Part shown: positions 51,821 to 61,315 of the stretch, one piece after another
How positions within the stretch are numbered: position 1 is the first letter of the stretch
Layout of the letters: every line of letters starts with the position of its first letter
Translations under genes and position numbers: made by a program
Assembly (NCBI GenBank): GCA_900444965.1
Contig: UFRQ01000003.1
Coordinates: forward strand, 2,564,775-2,628,774
DNA: 64,000 nt
Source: [Actinobacillus] rossii
Lineage (GTDB): Bacteria; Pseudomonadota; Gammaproteobacteria; Enterobacterales; Pasteurellaceae
Direction of reading: 5' to 3'
The notes under the pieces: model-generated
Databases searched by the model: none
What the model saw: the letters and a program-made list of their open reading frames with translations, nothing else
Told to the model about the DNA's origin: nothing

Positions 51821-52777
51821 ATGCTGTTGCAACACCGTTATTTGCTATTTCTATTGTTACTACTTTCTTCGATTTCCCTATTCATCGGAGTAAGTGCGGT
51901 CAATATTCAAGGACTTTTGGCATTAGATAGCCAACAATGGGAAATTTTTACGATAAGCCGTTTACCGCGGTTAATCAGCATTTTAATTGCCGGATCTGCA
52001 TTAAGCATTTGTGGGTTGGTGATGCAGCAATTAAGTCGTAATCGATTTGTCTCGCCGACTACCGCAGGCACGATGGATAGCGCAAAATTAGGTATTTTAA
52101 TCGCTATTTTGCTCTTTCCTTCCGCCAGTATGCTGTTAAAAACCAGCATCGCTATTGTCGTTTCTTTCATCGGTACGCTGATCTTTATGACGATTTTGGG
52201 AAAACTCAAAGTGAAAGACAGTATTTTTGTACCCTTGGTTGGCATTATGTTTGGCAATATCATCAGCTCAATTACTGCGTTTATTGCTTATAAGGAAGAT
52301 CTATTACAAAACCTTTCCGGTTGGCTACAAGGAGATTTCTCTCTCATTATGGCAGGACGTTATGAATTGCTCTATGTGAGCTTGCCGATGTTAATCATTG
52401 CCTATTTATTTGCACAACGCTTTTCTATTGTTGGAATGGGGCAAGATTTTGCTACCAATTTAGGATTAAATTATAAGCAAGTACTCTATTTGGGCTTAGT
52501 CATTGCCTCCGTCGTGTCTAGCATTATCATCATTTCTGTGGGCGTCATTCCCTTTTTGGGACTGATTATTCCTAATTTAGTGACACTCTATTTAGGCGAT
52601 AACTTAAAAAAAGTCTTATCGCACACCGCACTTTTAGGCGCAATATTTGTATTGTGTTGTGATATTTTAGGGCGTTTGGTCATTTATCCTTACGAAATCG
52701 CGATTAATGTGGTCGTTGGCGTTTTTGGCAGCGCAATCTTCTTAGGTTTGTTATTGAGAAGATATCGTTATGCATAA
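51821..52777 (+). CDS. Iron-siderophore ABC transporter permease (FatD/FecD-type, first)
   Basis: A 318-residue FecCD-family permease with about nine membrane segments. Typical motifs are SRLPRLISILIAGSALSICGLVMQQL near the start and the cytoplasmic loop FLGLIIPNLV that contacts the ATPase. It is closest in layout to the FatD/CeuB/VctD group that imports catecholate siderophores. It overlaps the next gene by 8 bases, so the four genes form an operon. Uptake sequences lie inside at 51892 and 52625. Confidence 0.9.
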   Translation: MLLQHRYLLFLLLLLSSISLFIGVSAVNIQGLLALDSQQWEIFTISRLPRLISILIAGSALSICGLVMQQLSRNRFVSPTTAGTMDSAKLGILIAILLFPSASMLLKTSIAIVVSFIGTLIFMTILGKLKVKDSIFVPLVGIMFGNIISSITAFIAYKEDLLQNLSGWLQGDFSLIMAGRYELLYVSLPMLIIAYLFAQRFSIVGMGQDFATNLGLNYKQVLYLGLVIASVVSSIIIISVGVIPFLGLIIPNLVTLYLGDNLKKVLSHTALLGAIFVLCCDILGRLVIYPYEIAINVVVGVFGSAIFLGLLLRRYRYA

Positions 52778-53738
52778 AACATCCTTTAACCACAAGCAAA
52801 AATTAGCTCTGTTAGTGATCATTAGTCTTATCGCTATGGCATTTTATCTCGCTTATAATTTGCCTAATCGCTGGCAATACGCCTTACATCATCGTGCCTT
52901 AAGTTTAACTGCGATGATGGTAACAGGTTCAGCCATTGCACTTGCCACAATGATTTTCCAAACCATCGCTAACAATCGAATTTTAACGCCAAGCATTTTA
53001 GGCTTAGATAGCCTGTATTTGTTCATTCAAATCATCATCCTGTTTATCTTTGGATCGACGACGCTCAATTCCATTGATCCCGTTATCATGTTCTTTGGCA
53101 GTACAGGCGTAATGGTATTATTTGCTCTGGGTTTGTATCAAGTGATGTTTAAACAAGAGCAACAAAATCTCTTTTTCTTGCTTTTAGTGGGCATTGTGTT
53201 TGGCACCTTGTTCCAAAGCCTGACAACCTTTATGGAAGTGCTAATCGATCCCAACGAATTCCAAATTGCGCAAGACATTGGCTTTGCCAGCTTTAACAGA
53301 ATGAATTTAGGGATTTTATGGTTCGCCTTGGGGATTTTATTGCTGACGATTATTCTCAGTGTACGCTATTGGCGATACTTTGATGTTCTCGCGTTAGGGC
53401 GTGAACAGGCGATTAATTTGGGCGTGGATTATGCCAAAGTCACTAAACATTTATTAATTATTGTGGCAATTTTGATGTCCGTTTCCACCGCACTTGTAGG
53501 ACCGATGACCTTCTTAGGCTTGCTGATTATGAATTTAACCTTTGAATTTATGCCAACCTATAAACACAAATGGCTCATTCCTGCGGCGATGTGTTTGTCA
53601 ATGATCACTCTGATTATCGGGCAAACGCTCGTTACCCAAGTTTTTGCCTTCAATACCACATTAAGCATCATTATCAATTTTGTGGGCGGCGTATATTTTA
53701 TTTTCCTGTTGTTAAAAACGAGTAAAAAATGGCAATAG
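52770..53738 (+). CDS. Iron-siderophore ABC transporter permease (FatC-type, second)
   Basis: A 322-residue FecCD-family permease. The motifs RALSLTAMMVTGSAIALATMIFQ and GPMTFLGLLIMNLTFEF match the second permease of FatCD/CeuBC-type systems. It overlaps the first permease by 8 bases and the ATPase by 10, a sign of tight translational coupling. An uptake sequence lies at 53487. Confidence 0.9.
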   Translation: MHKTSFNHKQKLALLVIISLIAMAFYLAYNLPNRWQYALHHRALSLTAMMVTGSAIALATMIFQTIANNRILTPSILGLDSLYLFIQIIILFIFGSTTLNSIDPVIMFFGSTGVMVLFALGLYQVMFKQEQQNLFFLLLVGIVFGTLFQSLTTFMEVLIDPNEFQIAQDIGFASFNRMNLGILWFALGILLLTIILSVRYWRYFDVLALGREQAINLGVDYAKVTKHLLIIVAILMSVSTALVGPMTFLGLLIMNLTFEFMPTYKHKWLIPAAMCLSMITLIIGQTLVTQVFAFNTTLSIIINFVGGVYFIFLLLKTSKKWQ

Positions 53739-54490
53739 AACTAAAACAACTGAGTAAACATTATGGCGATAAAGTCGTTGTAGATCAGATTTCTCTTTGT
53801 ATTGAACAAGGCAAAATTACCGCATTTATTGGCCCTAATGGTGCAGGAAAAAGCACCTTATTAGGCATGATGAGCCGCTTATTACCAAGCTCAAGCGGCG
53901 AAGTTTGGCTGGATGGCGAATTGCTTAATCAGAAAAAGAATTCAGACATTGCCAAACAATTAGCTATTTTAAAACAATCCAATCACATTAACTTGCGCTT
54001 AACCGTAGAAGAATTAGTGGCATTTGGACGTTTCCCTTACAGCAAAGGAAACTTAACCCAAACCGACCGCACTTTTATCGACAATGCGATAGATTACATG
54101 GATTTAGCCGAGTTTAGACATCGCTACATCGACCAATTAAGTGGCGGACAACGCCAACGTGCCTATATTGCAATGACATTGGCGCAGGATACGGACTACA
54201 TTTTACTAGACGAACCCTTGAATAATTTGGACATGAAACATTCAGTGCAAATTATGCAGGTGTTGCGTCAATTAGTGGATGAACTCGGAAAAACCGTGAT
54301 TATTGTCATTCACGATATTAATTTTGCATCCTGTTATGCAGATCAAATTCTCGCCATGAAAAATGGAAAGCTCGCGGCTTTTGGTCAAACTGCTGACATT
54401 ATGCAACGAGAAATTTTGGAACAAATTTACGATATGTCTATCCCCATTTATGAGATTGATAACCATCGTATTGCTACGTATTTTCGATAA
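53729..54490 (+). CDS. Iron-siderophore ABC transporter ATP-binding protein
   Basis: A 253-residue ATPase of the FepC/CeuD type. Walker A GPNGAGKST, signature LSGGQRQRAYIAM, Walker B YILLDEPLNNLD and the switch His in IVIHDINFA are intact. It powers import through the two permeases. It overlaps the second permease by 10 bases and is 29 bases before the binding-protein gene. Confidence 0.94.
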   Translation: MAIELKQLSKHYGDKVVVDQISLCIEQGKITAFIGPNGAGKSTLLGMMSRLLPSSSGEVWLDGELLNQKKNSDIAKQLAILKQSNHINLRLTVEELVAFGRFPYSKGNLTQTDRTFIDNAIDYMDLAEFRHRYIDQLSGGQRQRAYIAMTLAQDTDYILLDEPLNNLDMKHSVQIMQVLRQLVDELGKTVIIVIHDINFASCYADQILAMKNGKLAAFGQTADIMQREILEQIYDMSIPIYEIDNHRIATYFR

Positions 54491-54519
54491 CAATCAATTT
54501 ATCTTCAATAGGAGACTTT

Positions 54520-55428
54520 ATGAAAAAACTATCAAAATTAACCGCACTTTGTGCTGCATTCTTTGCAATTTCAGCCCAAGCCAAAGATATTACTGTCGAT
54601 ACCTTTACTGGACCGCAGACTGTACCACAAAATCCACAACGTGTTGTGGTATTGGAATTTGCCTTGCTTGATAGCGTCAGAGAATTAGGCATGAAAGATC
54701 GCATTGTCGGTACCGCAAAAGGGAAAATACCGAGTTATTTAAGCGAATTTGCCGCTGACAAATATGCCAATATGGGAACAATGCCCGAACCTGACTTTGA
54801 GAAAATTAATGAAATCGCCCCTGATTTGATTATCGCTTCAGGTCGAATGGTCAAAAATCTCGACCGTTTAAAAGAAATTGCCCCCGTGTTGTACCTTGAA
54901 AATGACTACAGCGACTATTATGGTCGTTTGAAAAAAAATATTTTTACCTTAGCAAAAGTGTTTGATAAAGAAGCAGTGGCGGAAGAAAAACTCGCAAGTT
55001 TAGATAAACAAATTTCTTCATTGGCACAATTAACAAAAGGAAAAACCGCTTTAGTGACCATTGTTAACGAAAGTCGTATTAGTGCCTTTGGCGATCAATC
55101 ACGTTATGCGATGGTTTACAAAAACTTTGGTTTCTCACCAATTGACAATAACTTAACTGCAAGCACCCACGGTAATAGTGTCAGTTTTGAATATATTGCA
55201 GAAAAAAATCCCGATTATTTATTAGTCGTTGACCGCACAGCAGCCATTACCGATAAAGCCAACAACGCGCAAATGGTATTAAATAATGCCATTATCAACA
55301 AAACCAACGCCGCGCAAAATCATCATATTATTTATCTTGATGCGCAAAATTGGTATTTAGCTTTTGGCGGGTTAAAATCCACAGAAATAATGGTTGATGA
55401 AGTCATTTCGGTCATGAAAAAGCCATAA
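54520..55428 (+). CDS. Periplasmic siderophore-binding protein (FatB/CeuE/FetB-like)
   Basis: A 302-residue binding protein. A cleavable Sec signal ends in ISAQA near residue 21 and has no lipobox, so the protein should be soluble in the periplasm. The two-lobe fold begins PQRVVVLEFALLDSVRELG, with NMGTMPEPDFEKINEIAPDLIIAS and YLDAQNWYLAFGG near the end, as in CeuE and FatB. These proteins bind ferric catecholates. No siderophore synthesis genes are present, so it likely uses foreign siderophores. The start follows AATAGGAGACTTT. An uptake sequence lies in the signal coding region (54541). Confidence 0.92.
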   Translation: MKKLSKLTALCAAFFAISAQAKDITVDTFTGPQTVPQNPQRVVVLEFALLDSVRELGMKDRIVGTAKGKIPSYLSEFAADKYANMGTMPEPDFEKINEIAPDLIIASGRMVKNLDRLKEIAPVLYLENDYSDYYGRLKKNIFTLAKVFDKEAVAEEKLASLDKQISSLAQLTKGKTALVTIVNESRISAFGDQSRYAMVYKNFGFSPIDNNLTASTHGNSVSFEYIAEKNPDYLLVVDRTAAITDKANNAQMVLNNAIINKTNAAQNHHIIYLDAQNWYLAFGGLKSTEIMVDEVISVMKKP

Positions 55429-55433
55429 ACATA

Positions 55434-55460
55434 AAACCCCATATCATTGATATGGGGTTT
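55434..55460. terminator. Bidirectional terminator after the ABC operon
   Basis: AAACCCCATATC, loop ATT-like, GATATGGGGTTT with flanking A and T residues, between the convergent binding-protein gene and yajQ. Confidence 0.8.
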
Positions 55461-55469
55461 CTTTCTGAC

Positions 55470-55961
55470 CTAATCACGGAAGTTCTCAAATTGGAACGGT
55501 TGACCTAAATCCGCACCTTTGACTAATTGAATAACCGCTTGTAAATCATCACGAGACTTTCCTGTTACGCGAACTTGCTCCCCTTGAATTTGGGTTTGCA
55601 CTTTCAATTTGCTGTCTTTAATCAATTTAGTAATTTTCTTCGCCATCTCGGTTTCGATGCCTTGTTTCAATTTAATCTCTTTTGAATACAATTTACCGTG
55701 ATGCTCACTTTCTGTCGGCACATCTAAAGACGTGCTTTCAATTCCGCGTTTAACGCAAGAACCCAGCAAAATCTCATAAAGTTGCTCTAATTGGAAGTCT
55801 GATTCTGAAGTAATTTTAATACTTTCATTTTTTTCATTCAGCTCGATAACCGCTTCTACGCCACGAAAATCATAACGTGAACTTAATACGCGATTCGCAT
55901 TTTCCACCGCATTACGCACTTCGTGCATCGTTAATTCTGAAACAATATCAAAAGACGGCAT
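55470..55961 (-). CDS. yajQ: YajQ-family cyclic-di-GMP-binding protein
   Basis: A 163-residue nucleotide-binding protein with two ferredoxin-like domains. Conserved blocks are [27 protein letters not shown] and [21 protein letters not shown]. Homologues bind c-di-GMP in Xanthomonas; in E. coli the role is unclear. The start follows AAGGAGAAGTAAA. Confidence 0.95.
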   Translation of the reverse strand: MPSFDIVSELTMHEVRNAVENANRVLSSRYDFRGVEAVIELNEKNESIKITSESDFQLEQLYEILLGSCVKRGIESTSLDVPTESEHHGKLYSKEIKLKQGIETEMAKKITKLIKDSKLKVQTQIQGEQVRVTGKSRDDLQAVIQLVKGADLGQPFQFENFRD

Positions 55962-55987
55962 TTTACTTCTCCTTATTTTTCAATTTG

Positions 55988-56917
55988 TTAAATTCGGTCA
56001 TTAGCGCTTAATAAACAAATTAACCCGGTTAAGTCGGCAAAGTTTACCACAACTTGTGCTTGTTGTTGCACTTTTGGTTTAGCATGAAATGCTGCGCCAA
56101 GATTCGCTACTGCCATCATTGCTAAATCATTGGCACCATCCCCAATCGCAACTGTGTTTTGCAATGAAACATCGAATTCTTGCGCTAAACGTTGCAGTGT
56201 ATTGGCTTTGTATTGTGCATGAACAATGTCGCCTTTCACATTGCCCGTCAGCGTTCCATCAACAATTTCAAATTGATTTGAAACTGCCGCATCTAAACCT
56301 AAGGTTTCTTTTAAATAGTCTGCAAAATAAGTAAACCCACCCGAAGCAATGGCAGTTTTCCAACCATATTTTTTTAATTCAACCAAAGTTTCTTGTAACC
56401 CTTCCATTAAAGGAAGATTTTCGCGAACTTGCGCTAAAATGCGTTCAGGTGCACCTTTTAACGTTCCTACACGGCGACGCAAACTCTGCTCAAAGTCTAA
56501 TTCACCACGCATTGCCGCAGCGGTAATGGCTGAAACTTCATCCCCAGTTCCTGCTAATTTTGCAATTTCATCAATACATTCAATTTTAATCGCCGTACTA
56601 TCCATATCCATAACGAGCAATCCCGCTTGGTTTAAACTGACGTTAAAATTAATTACAGCAGCATCTAATTGCAATTCATGTGCGATAGTAATTTGTTCTT
56701 TCGAAAATTGACCGCAAAATAAGACCACAACATTATTTACGGCTTGCCAACAATCTAAAATCTGAAAATTTTGACCGCACTTAGTTTGAAAGTTTATCAA
56801 CTTATCAACGTTTAGTGTTGTCCCAAATAAAATAGAATGCCCTGTTGTAGGCGGAACAGGTTGTTCAGGCAAAAGTGCGGTGGGAAATGATGGATATTTT
56901 TGAAGAATGCTCTGCAT
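55988..56917 (-). CDS. serB: Phosphoserine phosphatase
   Basis: Last step of serine synthesis. From the ATG at 56917, after AAAGGATCATCC, it has 309 residues, near the H. influenzae length. The HAD motif I VMDMDSTAIKIECIDE, motif II AIASGGFTYF and the motif III/IV GDGANDLAMMAVANLG are intact. An earlier frame start would add 38 residues without a ribosome site. It is divergent from ytjB, as in enterics. Two uptake sequences lie inside. Confidence 0.95.
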   Translation of the reverse strand: MQSILQKYPSFPTALLPEQPVPPTTGHSILFGTTLNVDKLINFQTKCGQNFQILDCWQAVNNVVVLFCGQFSKEQITIAHELQLDAAVINFNVSLNQAGLLVMDMDSTAIKIECIDEIAKLAGTGDEVSAITAAAMRGELDFEQSLRRRVGTLKGAPERILAQVRENLPLMEGLQETLVELKKYGWKTAIASGGFTYFADYLKETLGLDAAVSNQFEIVDGTLTGNVKGDIVHAQYKANTLQRLAQEFDVSLQNTVAIGDGANDLAMMAVANLGAAFHAKPKVQQQAQVVVNFADLTGLICLLSANDRI

Positions 56918-56982
56918 GGATGATCCTTTAATAAAAATAATGGTACAATCATACATCATTCTATTTAGGATAGGAAAATAAC

Positions 56983-57651
56983 TTGCATATTCTGCGTGAA
57001 AAAATAAAGAAATCTGTGTTATTCGCAACAATTATCATATTGTGCGTGACAACACTTATTGTTATTTTATTTGGCATCAAACAGTTTCAAATTGGCTCGC
57101 AGTTAGCAAGTGTTAAACAAGTCGCTAATTTGTCACATTTATTAGTTCGTCAACAAACGAATTTACTTTCAATGTTACTACTCAATAATGCCACCACAGA
57201 AAAATTAACGGAAAACCTAGATAACCTTACTCAAGAAAGTTTCGTGATTGATGCGACGCTCTATAATGGTAATGGTGAGCTTATCGCACGTAGCCAAAAC
57301 AGCCAAAATTTACGTAATCAGCTTGGATTAGATCCAAACAGCACTCAAAATCACCAACAAATTGTTGAACCAATTTATTCTAACAGTGGCGTAGAAGGTT
57401 TCTTACGCATTACGTTTGATAGTAAATATGGACAAACAACACAAAGTAAGATTAACCAACTATTTAAACAACTTTACGGTGAGTTAATTGTAGTCTTTTT
57501 GGCAGGTATTGTATTGGCTAGTTCAGTGCATTATTTCCTTAGTCATTATCGCCGAGCACATCATTCAAAAGAAAATATTCTCCCCGAAAAAACAACAAAT
57601 AAAAAGAATACTCGAGCACTTGCCTATCATCGTCGCCGCAGACGGAATTAA
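56983..57651 (+). CDS. ytjB: Membrane protein YtjB/Smp (AhpA family)
   Basis: A 222-residue protein with a membrane segment at residues 14-34, a periplasmic domain of about 130 residues, and a second segment near 165-185. The tail is rich in Arg and Lys (HRRRRRN). The family is defined by its place divergent from serB; the role is unknown. The start is TTG at 56983 with AGGAAAATAAC upstream; there is no ATG nearby in frame. Confidence 0.88.
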   Translation: MHILREKIKKSVLFATIIILCVTTLIVILFGIKQFQIGSQLASVKQVANLSHLLVRQQTNLLSMLLLNNATTEKLTENLDNLTQESFVIDATLYNGNGELIARSQNSQNLRNQLGLDPNSTQNHQQIVEPIYSNSGVEGFLRITFDSKYGQTTQSKINQLFKQLYGELIVVFLAGIVLASSVHYFLSHYRRAHHSKENILPEKTTNKKNTRALAYHRRRRRN

Positions 57652-57665
57652 AATAATCATCGAAA

Positions 57666-57693
57666 AAAAACCGCACTTTAAAGTGCGGTTTTT
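57666..57693. terminator. Palindromic uptake-sequence terminator between ytjB and rpsT
   Basis: Two uptake sequences (57670-57678 and 57681-57689) form a perfect 28-bp palindrome with A and T runs at its ends. It lies between convergent genes and can end both. Confidence 0.8.
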
Positions 57694-57709
57694 CATATTC
57701 ATATCTAAA

Positions 57710-57973
57710 TTAAGCTAATTTTTTGATTTGTGCTGCCAATTTAGATTTGTGGTTTGCAGCTTTGTTCGCGTGAATTAAGCCTTTAGACGCCATACGGTCT
57801 ACCACTTTTTGCATTTCAACAAATGCAGTTTCTGCTGTTGCTTTTTCGCCTGCTGCTACTGCTGCATAAACTTTTTTAATATAAGTACGCATCATTGAGC
57901 GTTGACTTGCGTTGTGTTGACGGCGTTTTTCAGATTGAACCGCACGTTTTTTTGCTGACTTGATATTAGCCAA
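57710..57973 (-). CDS. rpsT: 30S ribosomal protein S20
   Basis: Primary binding protein of the 16S rRNA 5' domain. From the TTG at 57973 it has 87 residues ([17 protein letters not shown]), exactly the E. coli length. The E. coli gene also starts with UUG, where S20 limits its own translation; the same start here, seven bases after AGGAG, suggests the control is conserved. A TTG two codons upstream is less likely. Confidence 0.96.
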   Translation of the reverse strand: MANIKSAKKRAVQSEKRRQHNASQRSMMRTYIKKVYAAVAAGEKATAETAFVEMQKVVDRMASKGLIHANKAANHKSKLAAQIKKLA

Positions 57974-58194
57974 GGTCAAACTCCTAAAATTTCTTTAGTT
58001 AACTAATTGATGAATATGTTGATTTTCGGTGAGACACAACCGAATGTAACCACCGTTTTAAGGTGTCGCATTAAGCCATTCGCGACGAGATCAACGATGT
58101 GGGCGAGATTTTATCAGTTTTTTTCGTTAGAATATAGCGCAAATATAAAATTTCTATAAAATTAGCGTAATTTTTTTACTAATGGATTTTAATT

Positions 58195-59766
58195 TTGAGT
58201 AAACGACTTCTTAAATCTGGCATTATCGTCAGTACAATGACGCTACTTTCTCGTGTACTAGGTTTAGTACGCGATGTCGTCATCGCGAATATCATTGGTG
58301 CAGGCGCAGCAGCAGACGTATTTTTATTCGCCAATCGTATTCCTAACTTCTTACGCCGGCTATTCGCTGAGGGTGCGTTTTCTCAAGCTTTTGTACCTGT
58401 TTTAGCGGAATATCCAAAATCAGGTGATATGACCAAAACACGTGAATTTATTGCAAAAGTCTCAGGAACGCTGGGGGGGGTAGTCACCATTGTTACAGTG
58501 CTTGCTATGGTCGTTTCCCCTGTTGTTGCCGCTATTTTTGGGACTGGTTGGTTTATGGACTGGCTTAATGATGGTGAGAATGCCCACAAATTTGAACAAG
58601 CGTCCTTATTACTGAGAATTACCTTTCCTTATTTATGGTTTATTACCTTTGTCGCTTTATCAGGCGCAATTTTGAATACAATAGGCAAATTCGGCGTAAT
58701 GTCGTTTTCTCCGGTATTACTTAATGTCGCCATGATTGCGACCGCACTTTTTCTTGCACCTCGACTTGATAGTCCTGACTTAGCGCTTGCTATTGGTATT
58801 TTTCTAGGGGGATTATTACAGTTTTTATTCCAAATACCTTTTCTAAAAAAAGCCGGGTTATTAGTCAAACCCAAATGGGCATGGAATGATGCTGGAGTAA
58901 AAAAAATTCGTACATTAATGATCCCCGCGTTGTTTGGGGTCTCAGTCAGCCAAATTAATCTATTACTTGATACCTTTATTGCCTCGTTTCTAATGACAGG
59001 CTCTATTAGTTGGCTTTATTATTCTGACCGCTTGCTTGAATTTCCACTCGGACTTTTTGGAATTGCCATTTCTACGGTAATTCTGCCTACTTTGGCTCGT
59101 CAACACGTCAACAAAACCGACAATCCACAAAGCGCAGAAGATTTTCGCCGCACGATGGATTGGGGCGTGAGAATGATTTTGCTACTTGGTGTGCCTGCGA
59201 TGTTTGGTATTGCGATACTTGCAGAACCAATGCTACTTACCTTATTTATGCGCGGTGAATTTCGTTTAAATGACGTACAAGCAGCTGCGTTGTCTCTTTG
59301 GGCATTTAACTCAGGATTACTGAGTTTTATGTTAATTAAAATCCTAGCTAACGGTTATTACGCACGCCAAGACACTAAAACACCTGTCAAAATCGGCATT
59401 ATTGCTATGATCAGTAATATGGGATTTAATATTTTGGCGTTCTGGTTTGGTTATGTAGGGCTTGCCATTGCATCCGCAATGTCTGCTACATTAAATGCTT
59501 TCTTGCTCTATCGTGGTTTAGCCAAAGCAGATGTGTATCATTTTAGTCGTCAAAGTGCGGTGTTTTTTGTAAAAGTTTTCATTGCCGCACTCATTATGGG
59601 CGGGCTGGTATGGCATTTTTCTCCAGATTTAACCAGTTGGAACGCAATGAGTTTCTTAAAACGTGTGCATTGGTTGGCTTGGTTAATCACTATCGCAGCA
59701 GTCAGTTACTTAGGCTCTCTAGTGGTTTTAGGCATTCGGAAAGAACATTTATTAGCAAGAAAATAA
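58195..59766 (+). CDS. murJ: Lipid II flippase MurJ (MviN)
   Basis: Moves lipid II across the inner membrane for peptidoglycan synthesis; essential in enterics. It has 523 residues and about 14 membrane segments. The family start KSGIIVSTMTLLSRVLGLVRDVVIA and NFLRRLFAEGAFSQAFVPVLAEY are intact, as is LANGYYARQDTKTPV. The start is TTG at 58195, matching homologues; the only nearby in-frame ATG-like opening is followed by a stop. A G8 run (58473-58480) lies at codons 93-96, where any slippage would frameshift an essential gene. Confidence 0.96.
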   Translation: MSKRLLKSGIIVSTMTLLSRVLGLVRDVVIANIIGAGAAADVFLFANRIPNFLRRLFAEGAFSQAFVPVLAEYPKSGDMTKTREFIAKVSGTLGGVVTIVTVLAMVVSPVVAAIFGTGWFMDWLNDGENAHKFEQASLLLRITFPYLWFITFVALSGAILNTIGKFGVMSFSPVLLNVAMIATALFLAPRLDSPDLALAIGIFLGGLLQFLFQIPFLKKAGLLVKPKWAWNDAGVKKIRTLMIPALFGVSVSQINLLLDTFIASFLMTGSISWLYYSDRLLEFPLGLFGIAISTVILPTLARQHVNKTDNPQSAEDFRRTMDWGVRMILLLGVPAMFGIAILAEPMLLTLFMRGEFRLNDVQAAALSLWAFNSGLLSFMLIKILANGYYARQDTKTPVKIGIIAMISNMGFNILAFWFGYVGLAIASAMSATLNAFLLYRGLAKADVYHFSRQSAVFFVKVFIAALIMGGLVWHFSPDLTSWNAMSFLKRVHWLAWLITIAAVSYLGSLVVLGIRKEHLLARK

Positions 59767-59769
59767 AAG

Positions 59770-59801
59770 AAAAAATCCCACGTTCAAACGTGGGATTTTT
59801 A
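59770..59801. terminator. Bidirectional terminator between murJ and mnmE
   Basis: AAAAATCCCACGT, loop TCAA, ACGTGGGATTTTT, a perfect 13-bp stem between convergent genes. Confidence 0.9.
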
Positions 59802-59806
59802 TTCGA

Positions 59807-61177
59807 CTATTTACCAATACAAAATGAACTAAAAATATTACCGAGCAAATCATCAGACGTAAATTGCCCTGTAATTTCACTTAAGTTGTTTTGCACCAAG
59901 CGTAATTCTTCTGCCAATAGCTCACCTGCGTGGAACTGTGTTAATTGGATATGACCTGCCTGCAAATGCTCGGCGGCTTTTTCAAGGGCTTCCAAATGAC
60001 GACGGCGCGCTAAAAATCCCCCTTCGGTTCCAGTTTGGTAGCCCATTGATTGCTTCAAATGTTCACGTAAAAAATCTACGCCTTGTTGAGTTTGTGCAGA
60101 CAAACGGATAGTCGTATAACCATGTTCTTCCTGAATGCTTTCCCCTTCACCACTTAAATCTGTTTTGTTACGAATAATGGTCACAGGTAAATTGGCTGGC
60201 AATTTTGCCAAAAATTCTGACCGCACTTTTTCAAGATCATTGCTAGCCGGATCGCTACTATCGAGCATTAATAACACGCGATCTGCTTGTTCAATTTCAT
60301 TCCAAGCGCGTGTAATACCAATGCGTTCAACTTCATCCGTAGCATCGCGCAAGCCTGCCGTATCAATAATATGCAACGGCATACCATCAATATGAATATG
60401 TTCACGCAAAACATCACGCGTCGTCCCTGCAATATCCGTCACAATCGCCGCTTCTCGCCCTGCAAGCGCGTTAAGTAAGCTGGATTTGCCTGCATTTGGT
60501 CGTCCAGCAATAACAACTTTCATTCCTTCACGTAAAATTGAACCTTGTCTTGCTTCACTACGCACTTTGTCTAATTGAGCAATAATATTATCCAAATGCC
60601 CTTCAATTTTTCCATCAGCAAGAAAATCAATTTCCTCGTCAGGGAAATCAATAGCCGCTTCGACATAAGTCCGCAAGTAAATCACTTGATCCACTAATTG
60701 ATTCACTTTATTGGAAAACTCGCCTTGCAAAGATTTTAAGGCTGAACGAGCAGCTTGCTCCGAACTGGCATCAATGAGATCGGCAATCGCTTCTGCTTGC
60801 GCTAAATCCAATTTGTCATTCAAAAAAGCTTGTTCTGAAAATTCACCAGGGCGAGCTAAACGAACCCCTTTTACCTGTAAAATCCGTTTCAACAATAAAT
60901 CTAAAACAACTTGCCCGCCGTGTCCTTGTAATTCAAGTACATCTTCGCCTGTAAAGGAATTAGGGGCTTTAAAGAACAACGCAATCCCTTGATCAAGGGT
61001 TGAACCATCAATATCTTGAAAAGGCAAATAATTTGCCAAGCGGGGCTTTAATTCTTTGCCCACAACGGCTTTGGCGACTTCTGTGGCAAGCGGTCCCGAC
61101 ACACGCAAAATACCGACACCACCACGACCGATTGGTGTGGCTTGAGCAACGATGGTCTCTTTTTGGAAATCTGTCAT
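59807..61177 (-). CDS. mnmE: tRNA modification GTPase MnmE (TrmE)
   Basis: With MnmG it adds 5-carboxymethylaminomethyl groups to wobble uridine in several tRNAs. It has 456 residues. The N-terminal folate-binding domain has [17 protein letters not shown]. The G domain near 220-380 has [38 protein letters not shown] and NKTDL. The C-terminal catalytic motif FCIGK ends the chain. It lies apart from the yidC operon, behind its own interval, whereas in enterics it follows yidC. Confidence 0.96.
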   Translation of the reverse strand: MTDFQKETIVAQATPIGRGGVGILRVSGPLATEVAKAVVGKELKPRLANYLPFQDIDGSTLDQGIALFFKAPNSFTGEDVLELQGHGGQVVLDLLLKRILQVKGVRLARPGEFSEQAFLNDKLDLAQAEAIADLIDASSEQAARSALKSLQGEFSNKVNQLVDQVIYLRTYVEAAIDFPDEEIDFLADGKIEGHLDNIIAQLDKVRSEARQGSILREGMKVVIAGRPNAGKSSLLNALAGREAAIVTDIAGTTRDVLREHIHIDGMPLHIIDTAGLRDATDEVERIGITRAWNEIEQADRVLLMLDSSDPASNDLEKVRSEFLAKLPANLPVTIIRNKTDLSGEGESIQEEHGYTTIRLSAQTQQGVDFLREHLKQSMGYQTGTEGGFLARRRHLEALEKAAEHLQAGHIQLTQFHAGELLAEELRLVQNNLSEITGQFTSDDLLGNIFSSFCIGK

Positions 61178-61275
61178 AAAAACTACCTTAAAATTGACCG
61201 CACTTGGAATGAACTATGATTTGCAAAACCATTATGATGTCAAAGTGCGGTTAAAAATTCGTGAGAAATTATAAC

Positions 61276-61303
61276 AAAAAAGGCATCATTACGATGCCTT
61301 TTC
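61276..61303 (-). terminator. Terminator of the rpmH-rnpA-yidD-yidC operon
   Basis: AAAAGGCATC, loop GTAAT, GATGCCTTTTTT on the minus strand, shortly after the yidC stop. Confidence 0.85.
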
Positions 61304-61315
61304 TTTTATTCTGAA

